Shown: positions 1-9,375, numbered from the stretch's first letter. The stretch is 62,171 bases of DNA from Oceanibaculum pacificum (GCF_001618175.1 NZ_LPXN01000160.1:1-62171); one strand, 5' to 3'. A program made the numbers and translations. The notes: generated from the letters alone by a model not told the origin.

Positions 1-136
1 TGCAATGAGCCTAGCGGAAGCCGGGTGAGGGGAGATCGGCCGCATCCGGACTATCTCCCCTGCGCCGCTTGGGGGCTGGCAAAGGGGCCGATTTGTGCCA
101 TGTACTAGCCATCCTTTCCCAACGATTGCGAATGCC

Positions 137-1843
137 ATGTCCTCCGCCGCGCCGAAGACCGAAACCGCCGACATTCTTCTCGCCGAGCTGATTCCGGCCT
201 GCCGGATGGCCGTCGAGGCCGCCGACCGGCTGACCGACGCCGCGATGCGCACTGTCGGCGCGCGGGTCGCCCCGGACGGCAAGATCAGCAGCGCCCTGCT
301 CGACCAGGAACAGCTGGCGGTGCACGGCATCTCCTGGCTGGCGACCTATACGGAGGCGCTGCGCCAGATGCTGGGCTGGGCCGAGCGGCTGGAGGCCCAG
401 GGAGCCTTGCGCGAGTTCGAGGCGCTGATCCTGCAGGCGGCGTTCGGCGAATATCTGGCGCAGATCGAGGGCGGCATCGCGATTTCCCAGGTGGAAATCG
501 TGCGGCCGCGCGATTTCGGGCTGGAAGTGGAGGATCTGTCGGCCTTCCGCACCGCCGAGGTCACGGCGCTGATCGCGGCGGGCAACACCAACGCCACCCG
601 CCAGCGCCTGGCAGCACTGATGGAAGACGGGCTGTCGAGCGGCGATTTCGGCGCGCTGGGCTTCGATGACGAGATGCTGGAGATGATGCGCGACCAGTTC
701 CGCCGCTTCGGCGCGGAGAAGGTAACGCCCCATGCCCATGAATGGCATCTGAAGGACGAGCTGATCCCGCTGCCGGTTGTCGAGCAGATGGCAGAGCTGG
801 GCGTCTTCGGCCTGACCATCCCGGAAGAGAATGGCGGCCTCGGCCTCGGCAAGATGGCGATGTGCGTGGTGACGGAGGAGCTGTCGCGCGCCTATATCGG
901 CGTCGGCTCGCTGGGCACCCGCTCGGAGATCGCCGGCGAGCTGATCCGTCTGGGCGGCACGCCGCAGCAGAAGGAGCATTGGCTGCCGAAGCTGGCCAGC
1001 GGCGAGATTCTGCCGACCGCCGTGTTCACCGAACCCAATACCGGATCCGACCTCGCCTCTTTGCGCACCCGCGCCGTGCGCGAGGGCGACGCCTATGCGA
1101 TCCATGGCAACAAGACCTGGATCACCCATGCCGCGCGCACCGACATGATGACCATTCTGGCGCGCACTGGTTCGCCCGACAGCGGCTATAAGGGCCTGTC
1201 CATGTTCCTGGCGGAAAAGCCGCGCGGCACGGAGGAGAACCCGTTCCCGGCCGAGGGCATGACCGGCGGCGAGATCCATGTGCTGGGCTATCGCGGCATG
1301 AAGGAATACGAGCTGGGCTTCGACGGCTTCCAGGTAAAGGCGGAGAATCTGCTGGGCGGCATCGAGGGCCAGGGCTTCAAGCAGCTGATGGCGACCTTCG
1401 AGAGTGCCCGCATCCAGACCGCCGCGCGCGCCGTCGGCGTGGCGCAGAACGCGCTGGAGCTGGGCCTGGCCTACGCCCGCGAGCGCGTGCAATTCGGCCG
1501 GCCGATCTACGCCTTCCCGCGCGTCTTCGGCAAGCTGGCCTGGATGGCGGTGGAGACCATGATCGCCCGGCAGCTGACCTATTTCGCGGCGCGCGAGAAG
1601 GACAGCGACCGACGCTGCGACATCGAGGCCGGCATGGCCAAGCTGCTGGCCGCTCGCGTCGCCTGGTCGAACGCCGACAATGCGCTGCAGGTGCATGGCG
1701 GCAACGGCTACGCGCACGAATACCCGATCAGCCGGGTGCTGTGCGACGCCCGCATCCTGAACATCTTCGAAGGGGCCGCGGAGATTCAGGCCCATGTCGT
1801 CGGGCGCGGGCTGCTGTCGCGCCGGCTGGAAGGGCGGAACTAG
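137..1843 (+). CDS. mcd: Acyl-CoA dehydrogenase, (2S)-methylsuccinyl-CoA dehydrogenase type
   Basis: A flavin-dependent acyl-CoA dehydrogenase of 568 residues, well above the usual ~380-400. The extra ~160 N-terminal residues include the stretches LAVHGISWLATY and AFGEYLAQIEGGI, which I recognise from methylsuccinyl-CoA dehydrogenase, the enzyme that oxidises (2S)-methylsuccinyl-CoA to mesaconyl-CoA in the ethylmalonyl-CoA pathway. The ACAD core follows, with VFTEPNTGSDLASL (flavin/substrate region), RVQFGRPI and a C-terminal FEGAAEIQ whose Glu near residue 545 is in the catalytic-base position. A GTG at 95 is in frame, but the ATG at 137 fits the family N-terminus better. Its stop overlaps the stop of the convergent ABC ATPase gene by 4 bases. 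No other ethylmalonyl-CoA pathway gene lies in the window. A different ACAD with an N-terminal extension is the main alternative. Confidence 0.78.
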   Translation: MSSAAPKTETADILLAELIPACRMAVEAADRLTDAAMRTVGARVAPDGKISSALLDQEQLAVHGISWLATYTEALRQMLGWAERLEAQGALREFEALILQAAFGEYLAQIEGGIAISQVEIVRPRDFGLEVEDLSAFRTAEVTALIAAGNTNATRQRLAALMEDGLSSGDFGALGFDDEMLEMMRDQFRRFGAEKVTPHAHEWHLKDELIPLPVVEQMAELGVFGLTIPEENGGLGLGKMAMCVVTEELSRAYIGVGSLGTRSEIAGELIRLGGTPQQKEHWLPKLASGEILPTAVFTEPNTGSDLASLRTRAVREGDAYAIHGNKTWITHAARTDMMTILARTGSPDSGYKGLSMFLAEKPRGTEENPFPAEGMTGGEIHVLGYRGMKEYELGFDGFQVKAENLLGGIEGQGFKQLMATFESARIQTAARAVGVAQNALELGLAYARERVQFGRPIYAFPRVFGKLAWMAVETMIARQLTYFAAREKDSDRRCDIEAGMAKLLAARVAWSNADNALQVHGGNGYAHEYPISRVLCDARILNIFEGAAEIQAHVVGRGLLSRRLEGRN

Positions 1844-2823
1844 ACCGCCTCCAGCTCCCCGACCCGCAGGCAGCGGACGATCTGCCCGTCGCGTACCGCC
1901 ACCGGCTCCGGCGTCACCGTCTGGCACTGGTCGATGGCATAGCGGCAGCGCGGGGCGAAGGGGCAGCCGGCCGGCAAATTCGCCAGGTCCGGCGGCGAGC
2001 CGGGGATGGTTTCCAGCCGCGCGCCCTTCTGCAACGCGCCATGCGCGCGCGAGCGCAGCAGGCCGATGGTGTAGGGATGACTGGGGTTGCGGATGATATC
2101 GCGCACCGCGCCGGTCTCGACGATGCGGCCGGCATACATGACCGCGATGCGGTCCGCCACCTCGACCGCCACGCCGATATCGTGGGTGACGAAAATCACC
2201 GCCAACCCCAGCTCGCGCTGCAATTCGCGCAGCAGCAGCAGAATCTGAATCTGCACCGTCGCGTCCAGCGCCGTGGTCGGCTCGTCGGCCAGCAGCACCT
2301 GCGGCCGGCAAGACAGCGCCAGGGCGATCATCGCCCGCTGCCGCATGCCGCCGGACATTTCGTGCGGATAGGCGTCCAGCCGGCGCTCCGGCGAGGGAAT
2401 GCGCACCCGCTCGAACAGCTCCAGCGCGCGCTTTCGACCCTCGGCATGGCTGACACCCTCATGGATCGCCACCGCCTCGGCGATCTGCTGGCCCAGCGTA
2501 TAGACCGGGTCCAGCGCCAGGGCCGGCTCCTGAAACACCATCGACAGGGTCTTGCCGCGAAATTGCTGAAGCTGCTTGCGGTTCAGCGCCATCACATCCT
2601 GCCCGTCGACGCGGATGGAGCCTTCCACCCTGGTCTTCTTCTCCGGGTTCAGGCGCATCAGCGCGCGCAACGTCACGCTCTTGCCGGACCCGGATTCGCC
2701 GAGCAGCGCATAGGTCTCCCCGGCGCGCAGCTCCAAATCGACGCCATTGACCGCGCGGATCGGGCTCGGGCCGCCCATGAAGCTGACGGTCAGGCCGCGG
2801 ACCTGGACGAGGGGCTCGCTCAT
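1840..2823 (-). CDS. Peptide/nickel-type ABC transporter ATP-binding protein (DppD/OppD-like)
   Basis: Cytoplasmic ATPase subunit, 327 residues, of an oligopeptide-family ABC importer. Visible are the Walker A (GESGSGKS), the signature region ([16 protein letters not shown]), the Walker B ([12 protein letters not shown]), the switch His (VTHDIGV) and the C-terminal Cys-rich oligopeptide-binding extension ([11 protein letters not shown]). It is the last gene of the five-gene minus-strand importer operon. Its ATG overlaps the stop of the upstream ATPase gene (ATGA), so the two ATPases are probably translationally coupled and form the heterodimeric motor. It ends tail-to-tail with mcd, leaving no room for a terminator. 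Confidence 0.93.
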   Translation of the reverse strand: MSEPLVQVRGLTVSFMGGPSPIRAVNGVDLELRAGETYALLGESGSGKSVTLRALMRLNPEKKTRVEGSIRVDGQDVMALNRKQLQQFRGKTLSMVFQEPALALDPVYTLGQQIAEAVAIHEGVSHAEGRKRALELFERVRIPSPERRLDAYPHEMSGGMRQRAMIALALSCRPQVLLADEPTTALDATVQIQILLLLRELQRELGLAVIFVTHDIGVAVEVADRIAVMYAGRIVETGAVRDIIRNPSHPYTIGLLRSRAHGALQKGARLETIPGSPPDLANLPAGCPFAPRCRYAIDQCQTVTPEPVAVRDGQIVRCLRVGELEAV

Positions 2824-3860
2824 GACGCCTCCGCCTTGCTATGGCCGGAGCCGGGTTCATGCATCAGGCAGGCCGCCAGATGGCTGGGGCCACCCTCGGG
2901 ACCGACCGGGTCGAGGGCTGGAACCCGGGTGCTGCAAACCGATTCGGCGAAGGTGCAGCGCGTATGGAAGCGGCAGCCGGTCGGCGGGTTGATCGGGTTC
3001 GGCGGATCGCCGGCAATCGGCGCTTCCTCGGTGCGGTGGTCAGGGTCCATGGACGGCATCGAGCGGGTCAGCGCCGCCGAATAAGGGTGGGCGGCCTTGT
3101 CGAACACCGCCCCGGCCGGGCCGATCTCCGCCATCTTGCCGAGATACATGACCGCCACCCGGTCAGACATGAAGCGCACCACGTTCAGATCGTGACTGAT
3201 GAACAGATAGGTCAGCCCGAACTCCTCCTTCAAATCGAGCAGCAGGTTCAGCACCTGCGCCTCGACCGACTTGTCGAGCGCGGAGACCGCCTCGTCCAGG
3301 ATCAGCAGGCGCGGCTGGAGCGCCAGCGCGCGGGCGATGTTCACCCGCTGGCGCTGGCCGCCCGACAGCTCGTGCGGATAGCGCCCGGCGAAACGGCTGG
3401 GGTCAAGCCCCACCCGGTCGAGCAGTCCATGCGCCCGGTCCACCGCCTGGCGCGCCTGCACGCCATGCACCTGCGGGCCGAAGGCGATGGAAGCCTCCAC
3501 CGTCAGTCGCGGATTGAGCGAGGCGTAACTGTCCTGGAACACCATCTGCACCTGGCGGCGGAATTCCCGCATCGTCAGCCCGCCATCGCCGACCGTCTCG
3601 CCATCGAAGATCAGCGTGCCGGCATCGGGCTCGATCAGATGCATCAGCAGCCGCGCGGTTGTTGACTTGCCGCAGCCGGATTCGCCGACCACGCCCAGCG
3701 TCTCGCCCTTGAGGATTTCGAAATCCACGCCATCGACGGCGCGCACCATCGCCTTCGCGCCGAACAGGCTGCCCTTCACGGCGAAATGCTTCACCAGCCC
3801 GCGCACCGTCAGCAACGGCTGGGCGGGCCCGCCCCGGTCCAGGGGAGCGGCGGCGCTCAT
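2820..3860 (-). CDS. Peptide/nickel-type ABC transporter ATP-binding protein (DppF/OppF-like)
   Basis: Second ATPase of the same importer, 346 residues. The frame is open further upstream, but the ATG at 3860 overlaps the preceding permease stop (ATGA) and gives the natural N-terminus [11 protein letters not shown]. Motifs are the Walker [15 protein letters not shown], the signature [16 protein letters not shown], the Walker [16 protein letters not shown] and the DppF-type C-terminal extension with [15 protein letters not shown]. It should pair with the product of 1840-2823 on the cytoplasmic face of the two permeases. Substrate cannot be read from the sequence: this family carries peptides, opines, nickel and various glycosides. 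Confidence 0.93.
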   Translation of the reverse strand: MSAAAPLDRGGPAQPLLTVRGLVKHFAVKGSLFGAKAMVRAVDGVDFEILKGETLGVVGESGCGKSTTARLLMHLIEPDAGTLIFDGETVGDGGLTMREFRRQVQMVFQDSYASLNPRLTVEASIAFGPQVHGVQARQAVDRAHGLLDRVGLDPSRFAGRYPHELSGGQRQRVNIARALALQPRLLILDEAVSALDKSVEAQVLNLLLDLKEEFGLTYLFISHDLNVVRFMSDRVAVMYLGKMAEIGPAGAVFDKAAHPYSAALTRSMPSMDPDHRTEEAPIAGDPPNPINPPTGCRFHTRCTFAESVCSTRVPALDPVGPEGGPSHLAACLMHEPGSGHSKAEAS

Positions 3861-4747
3861 TGCTTCACATCCATGGCGGATCGCAACCCGTCCGACAGCA
3901 AATTGAAGGAGATCGAGGTGATGAAGATCATCGCCCCCGGCAAGGCGGCTACCCAGGGCTGGGTATAGATCGCGGTGCGCAGCGTGTTCAGCATCAGCCC
4001 CCATTCCGGCTCCGGCGGCCGCACGCCGAGGCCCAGGAAGGACAGGCCCGAGGCCAGGATCATCGAGACCGAGATCAGGCTGGTGGCATAGACGAAGATC
4101 GGCCCCAGCACATTGCCCAACACATGCACGCGCACGATGGTGAAGCCCGGCGCGCCGGAGGCCCGCGCGGCCTCCACATAGTCGCGGTTGCGTACCTGGG
4201 TGGTCACCGATTCGGCAACGCGGGCGATGGGCGGGATGAACACCACGGACAGCGACACCAGCGCGTTGGTCAGCCCCGCGCCCAGCGCGCCCGACAGGGC
4301 CACCGCCAGCAGCACCGAGGGGAAGGCGTAGAAGATATCGATGGTGCGCATGGCGATGGTGTTGAACCAGCCGCCCAGATAGCCGGCCACGATGCCCAGC
4401 GTGGAGCCCAGCCCGAAGGCGATGATGACCGGGGTGACGCCCATCAGCAGCGACATGCGCGCGCCATAGATCAGGCGGGAGAGCATGTCGCGCCCCAGCT
4501 CGTCGCTGCCCAGCGGATAGCCCTCGGTGCCGATCGGCCGCAGCCGCCGCAGCATGCGGCCGGAGAACGGATCGGCCGGCACGATGTAGGGCGCGAAGAC
4601 CGCCATGAGGATCAGCGCCAGCACCACCGCGCCGGCGATCATCGCCACCTTGTCGCGCCTCAGCCGCCGCCAGACGGAGGCCCAGTAGCCTTCCGAGCTT
4701 TCGATCGCGCTGGGCATGGCGTCGGCGCCGAATCGCAGAAGGGCCAT
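3857..4747 (-). CDS. Peptide/nickel-type ABC transporter permease (DppC-like)
   Basis: Inner-membrane permease of 296 residues. It has an N-terminal cytoplasmic stretch, a first membrane segment ([20 protein letters not shown]), the DppC-type phrase [21 protein letters not shown] and a BPD_transp_1 core of about five further helices including the EAA-type loop ([23 protein letters not shown]). It starts 3 bases after the stop of the DppB-like gene and its stop overlaps the next ATPase start, so it sits inside a tightly packed operon. Confidence 0.93.
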   Translation of the reverse strand: MALLRFGADAMPSAIESSEGYWASVWRRLRRDKVAMIAGAVVLALILMAVFAPYIVPADPFSGRMLRRLRPIGTEGYPLGSDELGRDMLSRLIYGARMSLLMGVTPVIIAFGLGSTLGIVAGYLGGWFNTIAMRTIDIFYAFPSVLLAVALSGALGAGLTNALVSLSVVFIPPIARVAESVTTQVRNRDYVEAARASGAPGFTIVRVHVLGNVLGPIFVYATSLISVSMILASGLSFLGLGVRPPEPEWGLMLNTLRTAIYTQPWVAALPGAMIFITSISFNLLSDGLRSAMDVKQ

Positions 4748-4750
4748 CGG

Positions 4751-5704
4751 TCAGCTCCGCTGGATACGGGGGTCGAGGAGGCTCTGCACCAGATCCACGA
4801 TCAGGTTCAGCAGCACGAAGAACAGCGCCAGCACCAGGATCGTGCCCTGCAACAGCGGCAGATCGCGCTGGAAGATGGCGGCGTTCAGCAAGAAGCCGGT
4901 GCCGGGCCAGGAGAACACCGTCTCGATCAGGATCGAGCCGCCCAGCAGATAGCCCAATTGCAGGCCCATCACCGCCAGCGCGGTCGGCGCGGCGTTCTTC
5001 ACCACATGCAGGAACACGCCGCGCTCGCCCAGCCCCTTGGCGCGCATCGCCTGCACGAAATCCTGCGACAGGATGTCGGCGACCAGCGCGCGGATGGTGC
5101 GCGCGATAATGCCCATCGGGATCACCGACATGGTGATGGCCGGCAGGATGAGATGGCGGATATGCGCCCAGTCAGGCGTCCATTCGCCCGATCCGCCGGG
5201 GCCGGCCCCGGTCGGCGGCAGCCAGTTGAGCTGCGAGGAGAAGATGATGACCAGCACCATGCCGAGCCAGTAATGCGGCACCGACACGCCGAATACGGAC
5301 AGGGCCGAGGCGGTCTTGTCGATCCAGCTTTCGCGGTAATAGCCGCCGACGAAGCCGAACAGCAGCCCGAAGAAGAAGCCGATCACCGTGGCCACGGTGG
5401 CTAGGATCAGCGTATTCACCACGGCGCGCAGCACCTCGGTGGTGACCGGCCGGCCGCTGGCGATGGAATTGCCCAAATCGCCGTGCAGCGCGCGCCAGAC
5501 CCAGCGCAGGAACTGCTCCCAGTAAGGGCGGTCGAACCCGTAGATGATGAGAAGCTGCTGCTTCAGATCCTCCGAGGCGTCCGGCGGCAGCACGGAAACC
5601 AGCGGATCGCCCGGCGCCAGATGCACCAGCAGAAAGCAGACCAGCGACACGCCCACCACGATGGGAATGGTGTAGACGATGCGCTTCGTCAGATAGACCA
5701 GCAT
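4751..5704 (-). CDS. Peptide/nickel-type ABC transporter permease (DppB-like)
   Basis: Inner-membrane permease of 317 residues and partner of the DppC-like subunit. The N-terminus MLVYLTKRIVYTIPIVVGVS and the phrase LVHLAPGDPLV are classic for DppB. The EAA loop reads FVQAMRAKGLGERGVFLHVVKNA, and the C-terminus carries the conserved Asp-Pro-Arg (LLDPRIQRS). It lies 84 bases downstream of the binding-protein gene. That gap holds a strong stem-loop, so the permease and ATPase genes are probably expressed below the binding protein. Confidence 0.93.
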   Translation of the reverse strand: MLVYLTKRIVYTIPIVVGVSLVCFLLVHLAPGDPLVSVLPPDASEDLKQQLLIIYGFDRPYWEQFLRWVWRALHGDLGNSIASGRPVTTEVLRAVVNTLILATVATVIGFFFGLLFGFVGGYYRESWIDKTASALSVFGVSVPHYWLGMVLVIIFSSQLNWLPPTGAGPGGSGEWTPDWAHIRHLILPAITMSVIPMGIIARTIRALVADILSQDFVQAMRAKGLGERGVFLHVVKNAAPTALAVMGLQLGYLLGGSILIETVFSWPGTGFLLNAAIFQRDLPLLQGTILVLALFFVLLNLIVDLVQSLLDPRIQRS

Positions 5705-5744
5705 CGGCGGTCACCCGGCGTCGGAAAGGAGGATAGCGGCGAGG

Positions 5745-5776
5745 ACGGGACGCCGCCGGCACAGGCGACGCCCCGT
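5745..5776 (-). terminator. Intercistronic stem-loop between binding-protein and permease genes
   Basis: Arms 5745-5757 and 5764-5776 with a 6-base loop. Read as minus-strand RNA, all 13 positions pair, two of them as G-U wobbles. Read as plus-strand RNA, those two positions become A-C mismatches, so the structure favours the direction of the operon. There is no T-run, so it is more likely an mRNA-stability or attenuation hairpin than a full terminator. Confidence 0.55.
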
Positions 5777-5788
5777 TCACGACAGGCT

Positions 5789-7450
5789 TTAAGGCTGGAT
5801 GTCCATCGGCGCGATGTCGATGAACCAGCTTTTCGGCTGCACCACGCCGGTCACCTTCGGCGACATGGCGCGCGGCCCCACATCGTGCGCGATCCACACG
5901 AATGGCGCTTCCTCGACAATGCGGGCATGCAGCTTGGCGAGCGCCGCGTCGCGTTCGGTGCCGTCGAAGCTGGTGCGCGCGGCGGCGATCAGCTTGTCGA
6001 ACTCGTCATTGCCGAAATAGCCCCAATTGTTGGAGACCGGCGGGAAGGTCTTGGTGGAGGTGAAGCGCACCATGGCGAAGAACGGGTCCATCGCCGCGAA
6101 GGAGACGTTGATGGCGTTCGCCCCGCGCGCCGTGGTGGCGTCCTTCGCCCCCACGCGCCAGTTGGTGAACAACGTGTTCCACTCGATCACGTCCAGCTCG
6201 ACGTCGAAATAGCATTCCTTCAGGCTCTGCTGGACATACTCGTTCATCGGGATCGGCTGCATCTGGCCGGAACCGGAGGCGGAGGTCTGCACCTTCACCT
6301 TCAGCGGCTTGGAGTCGGAGAAGCCGGCCTCGGTCATCAGCTTCTTGGCGGCGGCGGGGTCGTACTTGATCTCGAACTTCGGATTGCCCCACCAGGGATG
6401 GCCCGGCGGCACGGTGCCCTTGGGCTCTTCCATGAAGCCGTTCAGCAGCTCCTTCATCTCGGTGCGGTTGATGCACAGATTGGCGGCATGGCGCACGCGC
6501 TTATCCAGCCAGGGCGAACCCTCGACGAAGGAAAGCTGCCACGGCCACACATGCGGCTGGGCGTTGGCGTAAATCTTGAAGCCGCGCTCCTTGATCTGCG
6601 GCACCGCGTCGGGGGCCGGCGCTTCGATCCAGTCGACCTGGCCGGACAGCAGCGCGGCGGTGCGGGCATTGGCTTCCGGCAGCGGCAGCAGCACCACCTT
6701 GTCGAGCTTCGGCGTGCGCTTGGGATCCCAATAGCCGGCGTTCTTCGCCAGCTCCAGCCGCTCGCGCGGCGCGAAGCCGACAACCTTGAACGGGCCGCTG
6801 CCCGACGGGTCGGCGGCAAAGGCGGTCCAGGCCTGCGCGGCGCGCTGCTTGGCGTCGGTCACGTCGGCCGGCACCGCCTTCAGCTTCGCCTCCCAGTGGG
6901 CCGGCGAGGCCATGAACAGGTTGGTCAGGTTGATCGGCAGGAAGGAATCCGGCTCCGAGGTGGTCAATTCCACCGTCAGATCGTCGATCTTCTTGGCCGA
7001 GCGCAGCGTCGGCATGCGCGAGGCGGTGACGCCGACCTGGCTCTGGTCGAAATGCGGCGCTTCCTTGTCCAGCACCTTCTGGACGTTCCAGACCACGGCA
7101 TCGGCATTGAACGGCGAGCCGTCATGGAATTTCACGCCCGGGCGCAGCTTGAACACCCATTTGGTCTTGTCCTCCGCAGCCGCCCATTCGGTGGCCAGGC
7201 CCGGAATCAGCACGGACGGCGCATCGGCCTTGGACAGATCCCAATGCACCAGCGCGTCATAGATCGGGATGCCGGTGAAGCGGTTGCCCTCGAAGCCCTG
7301 GTCGGGCTGGCCGAGCGTGCGCGGAATATCGCCGGCGGTCATGCCGATGCGCAGCACCTTTTCCGCCTGCGCGGCGGTCGAATTCAGCAGCATGCCGGCG
7401 GCGAGGGCGACGGTGCCGGCCAACAGCAAAGAGCGGTAGGTTTTTATCAT
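5789..7450 (-). CDS. ABC transporter substrate-binding protein, family 5 (DppA/OppA-like)
   Basis: Periplasmic solute receptor of the importer, 553 residues. The chosen ATG at 7450 is preceded by AGGAGG with good spacing and begins a Sec signal peptide (MIKTYRSLLLAGTVALAAG...), with likely cleavage after AQA near residue 30. Family-5 features include KWVFKLRPGVKFHDGSPF near the N-terminal third, FKVVGFAPRERLELAKNAGYWD, and the Trp-rich PWLDKRVRHAANLCINR region. It is the first gene of the operon, as usual for these importers. The ligand is not readable. The neighbouring acyl-CoA genes do not by themselves point to peptides. Confidence 0.92.
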   Translation of the reverse strand: MIKTYRSLLLAGTVALAAGMLLNSTAAQAEKVLRIGMTAGDIPRTLGQPDQGFEGNRFTGIPIYDALVHWDLSKADAPSVLIPGLATEWAAAEDKTKWVFKLRPGVKFHDGSPFNADAVVWNVQKVLDKEAPHFDQSQVGVTASRMPTLRSAKKIDDLTVELTTSEPDSFLPINLTNLFMASPAHWEAKLKAVPADVTDAKQRAAQAWTAFAADPSGSGPFKVVGFAPRERLELAKNAGYWDPKRTPKLDKVVLLPLPEANARTAALLSGQVDWIEAPAPDAVPQIKERGFKIYANAQPHVWPWQLSFVEGSPWLDKRVRHAANLCINRTEMKELLNGFMEEPKGTVPPGHPWWGNPKFEIKYDPAAAKKLMTEAGFSDSKPLKVKVQTSASGSGQMQPIPMNEYVQQSLKECYFDVELDVIEWNTLFTNWRVGAKDATTARGANAINVSFAAMDPFFAMVRFTSTKTFPPVSNNWGYFGNDEFDKLIAAARTSFDGTERDAALAKLHARIVEEAPFVWIAHDVGPRAMSPKVTGVVQPKSWFIDIAPMDIQP

Positions 7451-7617
7451 TGTGCAGCCTCCTGAAACGCAACCCAGAACCTGCAAAGTCGCAAGGGCCA
7501 TGCCAGGGACGCGAAATACCGCGTTGCCTGTCGCGTTAAAGGATAGCGCTAATCAGAAGGGGAAAGAATGCCTATAATTTGAGCAGTGCATGCATTTTAA
7601 TGCCCAACTCCACGCCG

Positions 7618-7654
7618 CCCAGGGCCGCCGCCTTTATCCAGCAGCGGCCCTGGG
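7618..7654. terminator. Perfect 11-bp inverted repeat downstream of the HMG-CoA lyase-like gene
   Basis: CCCAGGGCCGC (7618-7628) and GCGGCCCTGGG (7644-7654) are exact reverse complements around a 15-base loop. It begins 7 bases past the stop of the minus-strand lyase gene. There is no T-tract on that strand, so it may act as a mRNA 3'-end hairpin or a Rho-assisted end rather than a textbook intrinsic terminator. Confidence 0.5.
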
Positions 7655-7660
7655 AGAGCC

Positions 7661-8566
7661 CTATGCCGCGCGGGGGAAATTGCCGGCGCGCGACAGCATG
7701 CCCGGCATGGTCTTTTCCAACACGCCGGACAGCCATTTGGCGGTGTCGATCAACTCCTCCAGATCGACGCCGGTTTCCACGCCCATGCGGTTCAGCATGT
7801 AGACGACGTCCTCGGTCGGGATGTTGCCCGTCGCCCCCGGCGCGAAGGGGCAGCCGCCAATGCCGCCGATCGAGGCGTCGAATCCCGACACCCCCGCGCG
7901 CAGCCCGGCCACCAGATTGGCGATGCCGGTATTGCGGGTATTGTGGAAATGGCAGCGCAGCGGGATGCCCGGCAGCGCCTCGCGCACGGCCGCCACCTTG
8001 GCCTCGATATCGGTCGGCACGCCGACGCCGATGGAATCGGCCAGGATGATCTCCGACGGATTTTCCTTCGCGCCCTCGCGCGCCAGGTCGACCACGCGCT
8101 GCACCGGCACCTCGCCTTCGAACGGACAGCCGAAGGTGGCCGCCATGGTGAAAGTGGCGGTCTTGCCGGCAGCGCGCGCCATCGCCGCCACCTTTGGCCA
8201 GCCGGCCAGCGTATCGGCGGTCAGGCAGCCCTGGTTGGCCATATTATACTTGTCGGTGGTGATGACGACGTAGTTGATCTCGTCCACGCCCGCGGCCACC
8301 GCGCGCTCCGCCCCGCGCACATTCAGCGCCAGACCGATATACTGGATGTCCGGGCGGCGCGGCACGGCGGCCATCACCGCCTCGGCATCGGCCATCTGCG
8401 GCACGCGGTTGGGGTTCACGAAGCTGGTCGCCTCGATGCGCTTGATGCCGGCGGCGATGGAGCGGCGAATCAGCTCCAGCTTCTGCTCGGTCGACAGGAT
8501 TTTCGCTTCGTTCTGCAGGCCGTCGCGCGGCGAGACCTCGACGATGGTGGTCGATGTGGGCTGCAC
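7661..8566 (-). CDS. HMG-CoA lyase-like enzyme (DRE-TIM / HMGL family)
   Basis: A 301-residue TIM-barrel lyase. The N-terminal VEVSPRDGLQNEAK carries the catalytic Arg-Asp, and the glycine-rich SIGGIGGCPFAPGATGN near residue 237 carries the catalytic Cys of the HMG-CoA lyase family. The metal-binding strand reads HFHNTRNTGIAN near residue 205 rather than the HxHDTYGQ form usual in true HMG-CoA lyases, which hints at a paralogue acting on a related 3-hydroxy-acyl-CoA (for example citramalyl-CoA). The start is GTG at 8566, placed well behind AGGAGAGG; the nearby ATG is out of frame. It is divergent from a GntR gene and a CoA-transferase. Activation by the transferase followed by cleavage here is a plausible two-step pathway. 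Confidence 0.85.
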   Translation of the reverse strand: MQPTSTTIVEVSPRDGLQNEAKILSTEQKLELIRRSIAAGIKRIEATSFVNPNRVPQMADAEAVMAAVPRRPDIQYIGLALNVRGAERAVAAGVDEINYVVITTDKYNMANQGCLTADTLAGWPKVAAMARAAGKTATFTMAATFGCPFEGEVPVQRVVDLAREGAKENPSEIILADSIGVGVPTDIEAKVAAVREALPGIPLRCHFHNTRNTGIANLVAGLRAGVSGFDASIGGIGGCPFAPGATGNIPTEDVVYMLNRMGVETGVDLEELIDTAKWLSGVLEKTMPGMLSRAGNFPRAA

Positions 8567-8591
8567 AGCATCCTCTCCTGATATTTCGTTA

Positions 8592-8664
8592 TTGCATACA
8601 AAATTGACGATATGGCGGATATGATAACGGATATTGACGCGGCATCCACTATAATTGTATGCAA
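8592..8664. promoter_or_regulatory. Paired GntR-type operators and -10 box between lyase and regulator genes
   Basis: TTGCATACAA (8592-8601) and TTGTATGCAA (8655-8664) are exact reverse complements of each other, and each is one base away from the palindrome TTGTATACAA bound by many FadR/VanR-type GntR repressors. A TATAAT at 8650-8655 abuts the right-hand site and may be the -10 of the plus-strand regulator gene. The most likely ligand protein is the adjacent GntR regulator, controlling both divergent units. This is inferred from sequence symmetry only. Confidence 0.62.
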
Positions 8665-8669
8665 CTTAC

Positions 8670-9365
8670 ATGAATGTCGCCACACCCGCCAAAGGGGCCC
8701 GCGCTGTCGAGCAGGCCTATGATTATCTAAAGAACGCCATTCTATCGGGCGAATTCGCCGCGCGCATGCATCTGCGCGAGGGCGCCATCGCAACCCAGCT
8801 CGGCCTCAGCCGCACGCCGGTGCGCGAGGCGTTCCGCCGGCTGGGCGCCGAGGGCTGGCTGGAGATCACGCCGAACGCCGGGGTGAAGGTGGCCGAATGG
8901 TCGCCGCGCGACATCGAGGAAGTGTTCGAGGTGCGCATGCTGATCGAATCGCGGGTCGCCGGCCGCGCCGCCCAGCGCGCCACCGAGGCGCAGATCGAGC
9001 GCCTGCGCGCCCTGGCCGAGCAGATGAGCGCGATGGCCGACTGCCCGGTCGACCAGGTGCTGGACGAGCGTTCAACCGTGAATGCCGAATTCCACGAGCT
9101 GCTGGTCGAGGCCGCCGGCAGCCAGCGGCTGAAGCGCCTGCTCGACCTGGTGGTCGAGATACCGATGGTGAAATGGGTGTTCGGCAGCTACCAGCCGGCG
9201 GAAATTCGCCGCAGCGCCGCCCACCATCACGAGATCGTCGCCGCCCTGGAAGCGCATGACGCCGAATGGGCTAGTGCCGCGATGAAGAGCCATATCCTGT
9301 CCGCCCATCATGCGGTGATGCGCCGCCTGCGGCAGCTGGATAGCGCACCGAACCAAGACCAATAG
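8670..9365 (+). CDS. GntR-family transcriptional regulator (FadR-type)
   Basis: 231 residues. An N-terminal winged helix (about 10-75, with LREGAIATQLGLSRTPVREAFRRLGAEGWLE) is followed by an all-helical FCD ligand-binding domain (about 85-220) that contains the metal-binding pattern of Asp/His residues (EFHELLVEAAG, HHHEIVAALEAHDAEWA). The ATG at 8670 has no Shine-Dalgarno sequence, and a TATAAT at 8650 would start the transcript within about 10 bases of it, so translation may be nearly leaderless. A TTG at 8655 in the same frame is the alternative. It sits 10 bases before the CoA-transferase gene and divergent from the lyase, so it probably controls both in response to the pathway acid or acyl-CoA. 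Confidence 0.9.
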   Translation: MNVATPAKGARAVEQAYDYLKNAILSGEFAARMHLREGAIATQLGLSRTPVREAFRRLGAEGWLEITPNAGVKVAEWSPRDIEEVFEVRMLIESRVAGRAAQRATEAQIERLRALAEQMSAMADCPVDQVLDERSTVNAEFHELLVEAAGSQRLKRLLDLVVEIPMVKWVFGSYQPAEIRRSAAHHHEIVAALEAHDAEWASAAMKSHILSAHHAVMRRLRQLDSAPNQDQ

Positions 9366-9375
9366 CGAGGAAACG

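Noticed and set aside
11..2311. Long minus-strand reading frame of 766 codons opposite mcd
   Set aside because: It lies antisense to a clear acyl-CoA dehydrogenase and the ABC ATPase gene, is rich in Arg/His/Ala/Gly as expected of GC-rich antisense frames, and shows no domain.
3860..7465. Long plus-strand frames (514 and 660 codons) opposite the ABC importer genes
   Set aside because: Composition is dominated by His, Gln, Arg and Gly with no recognisable motif, and they run antisense to five well-supported transporter genes.
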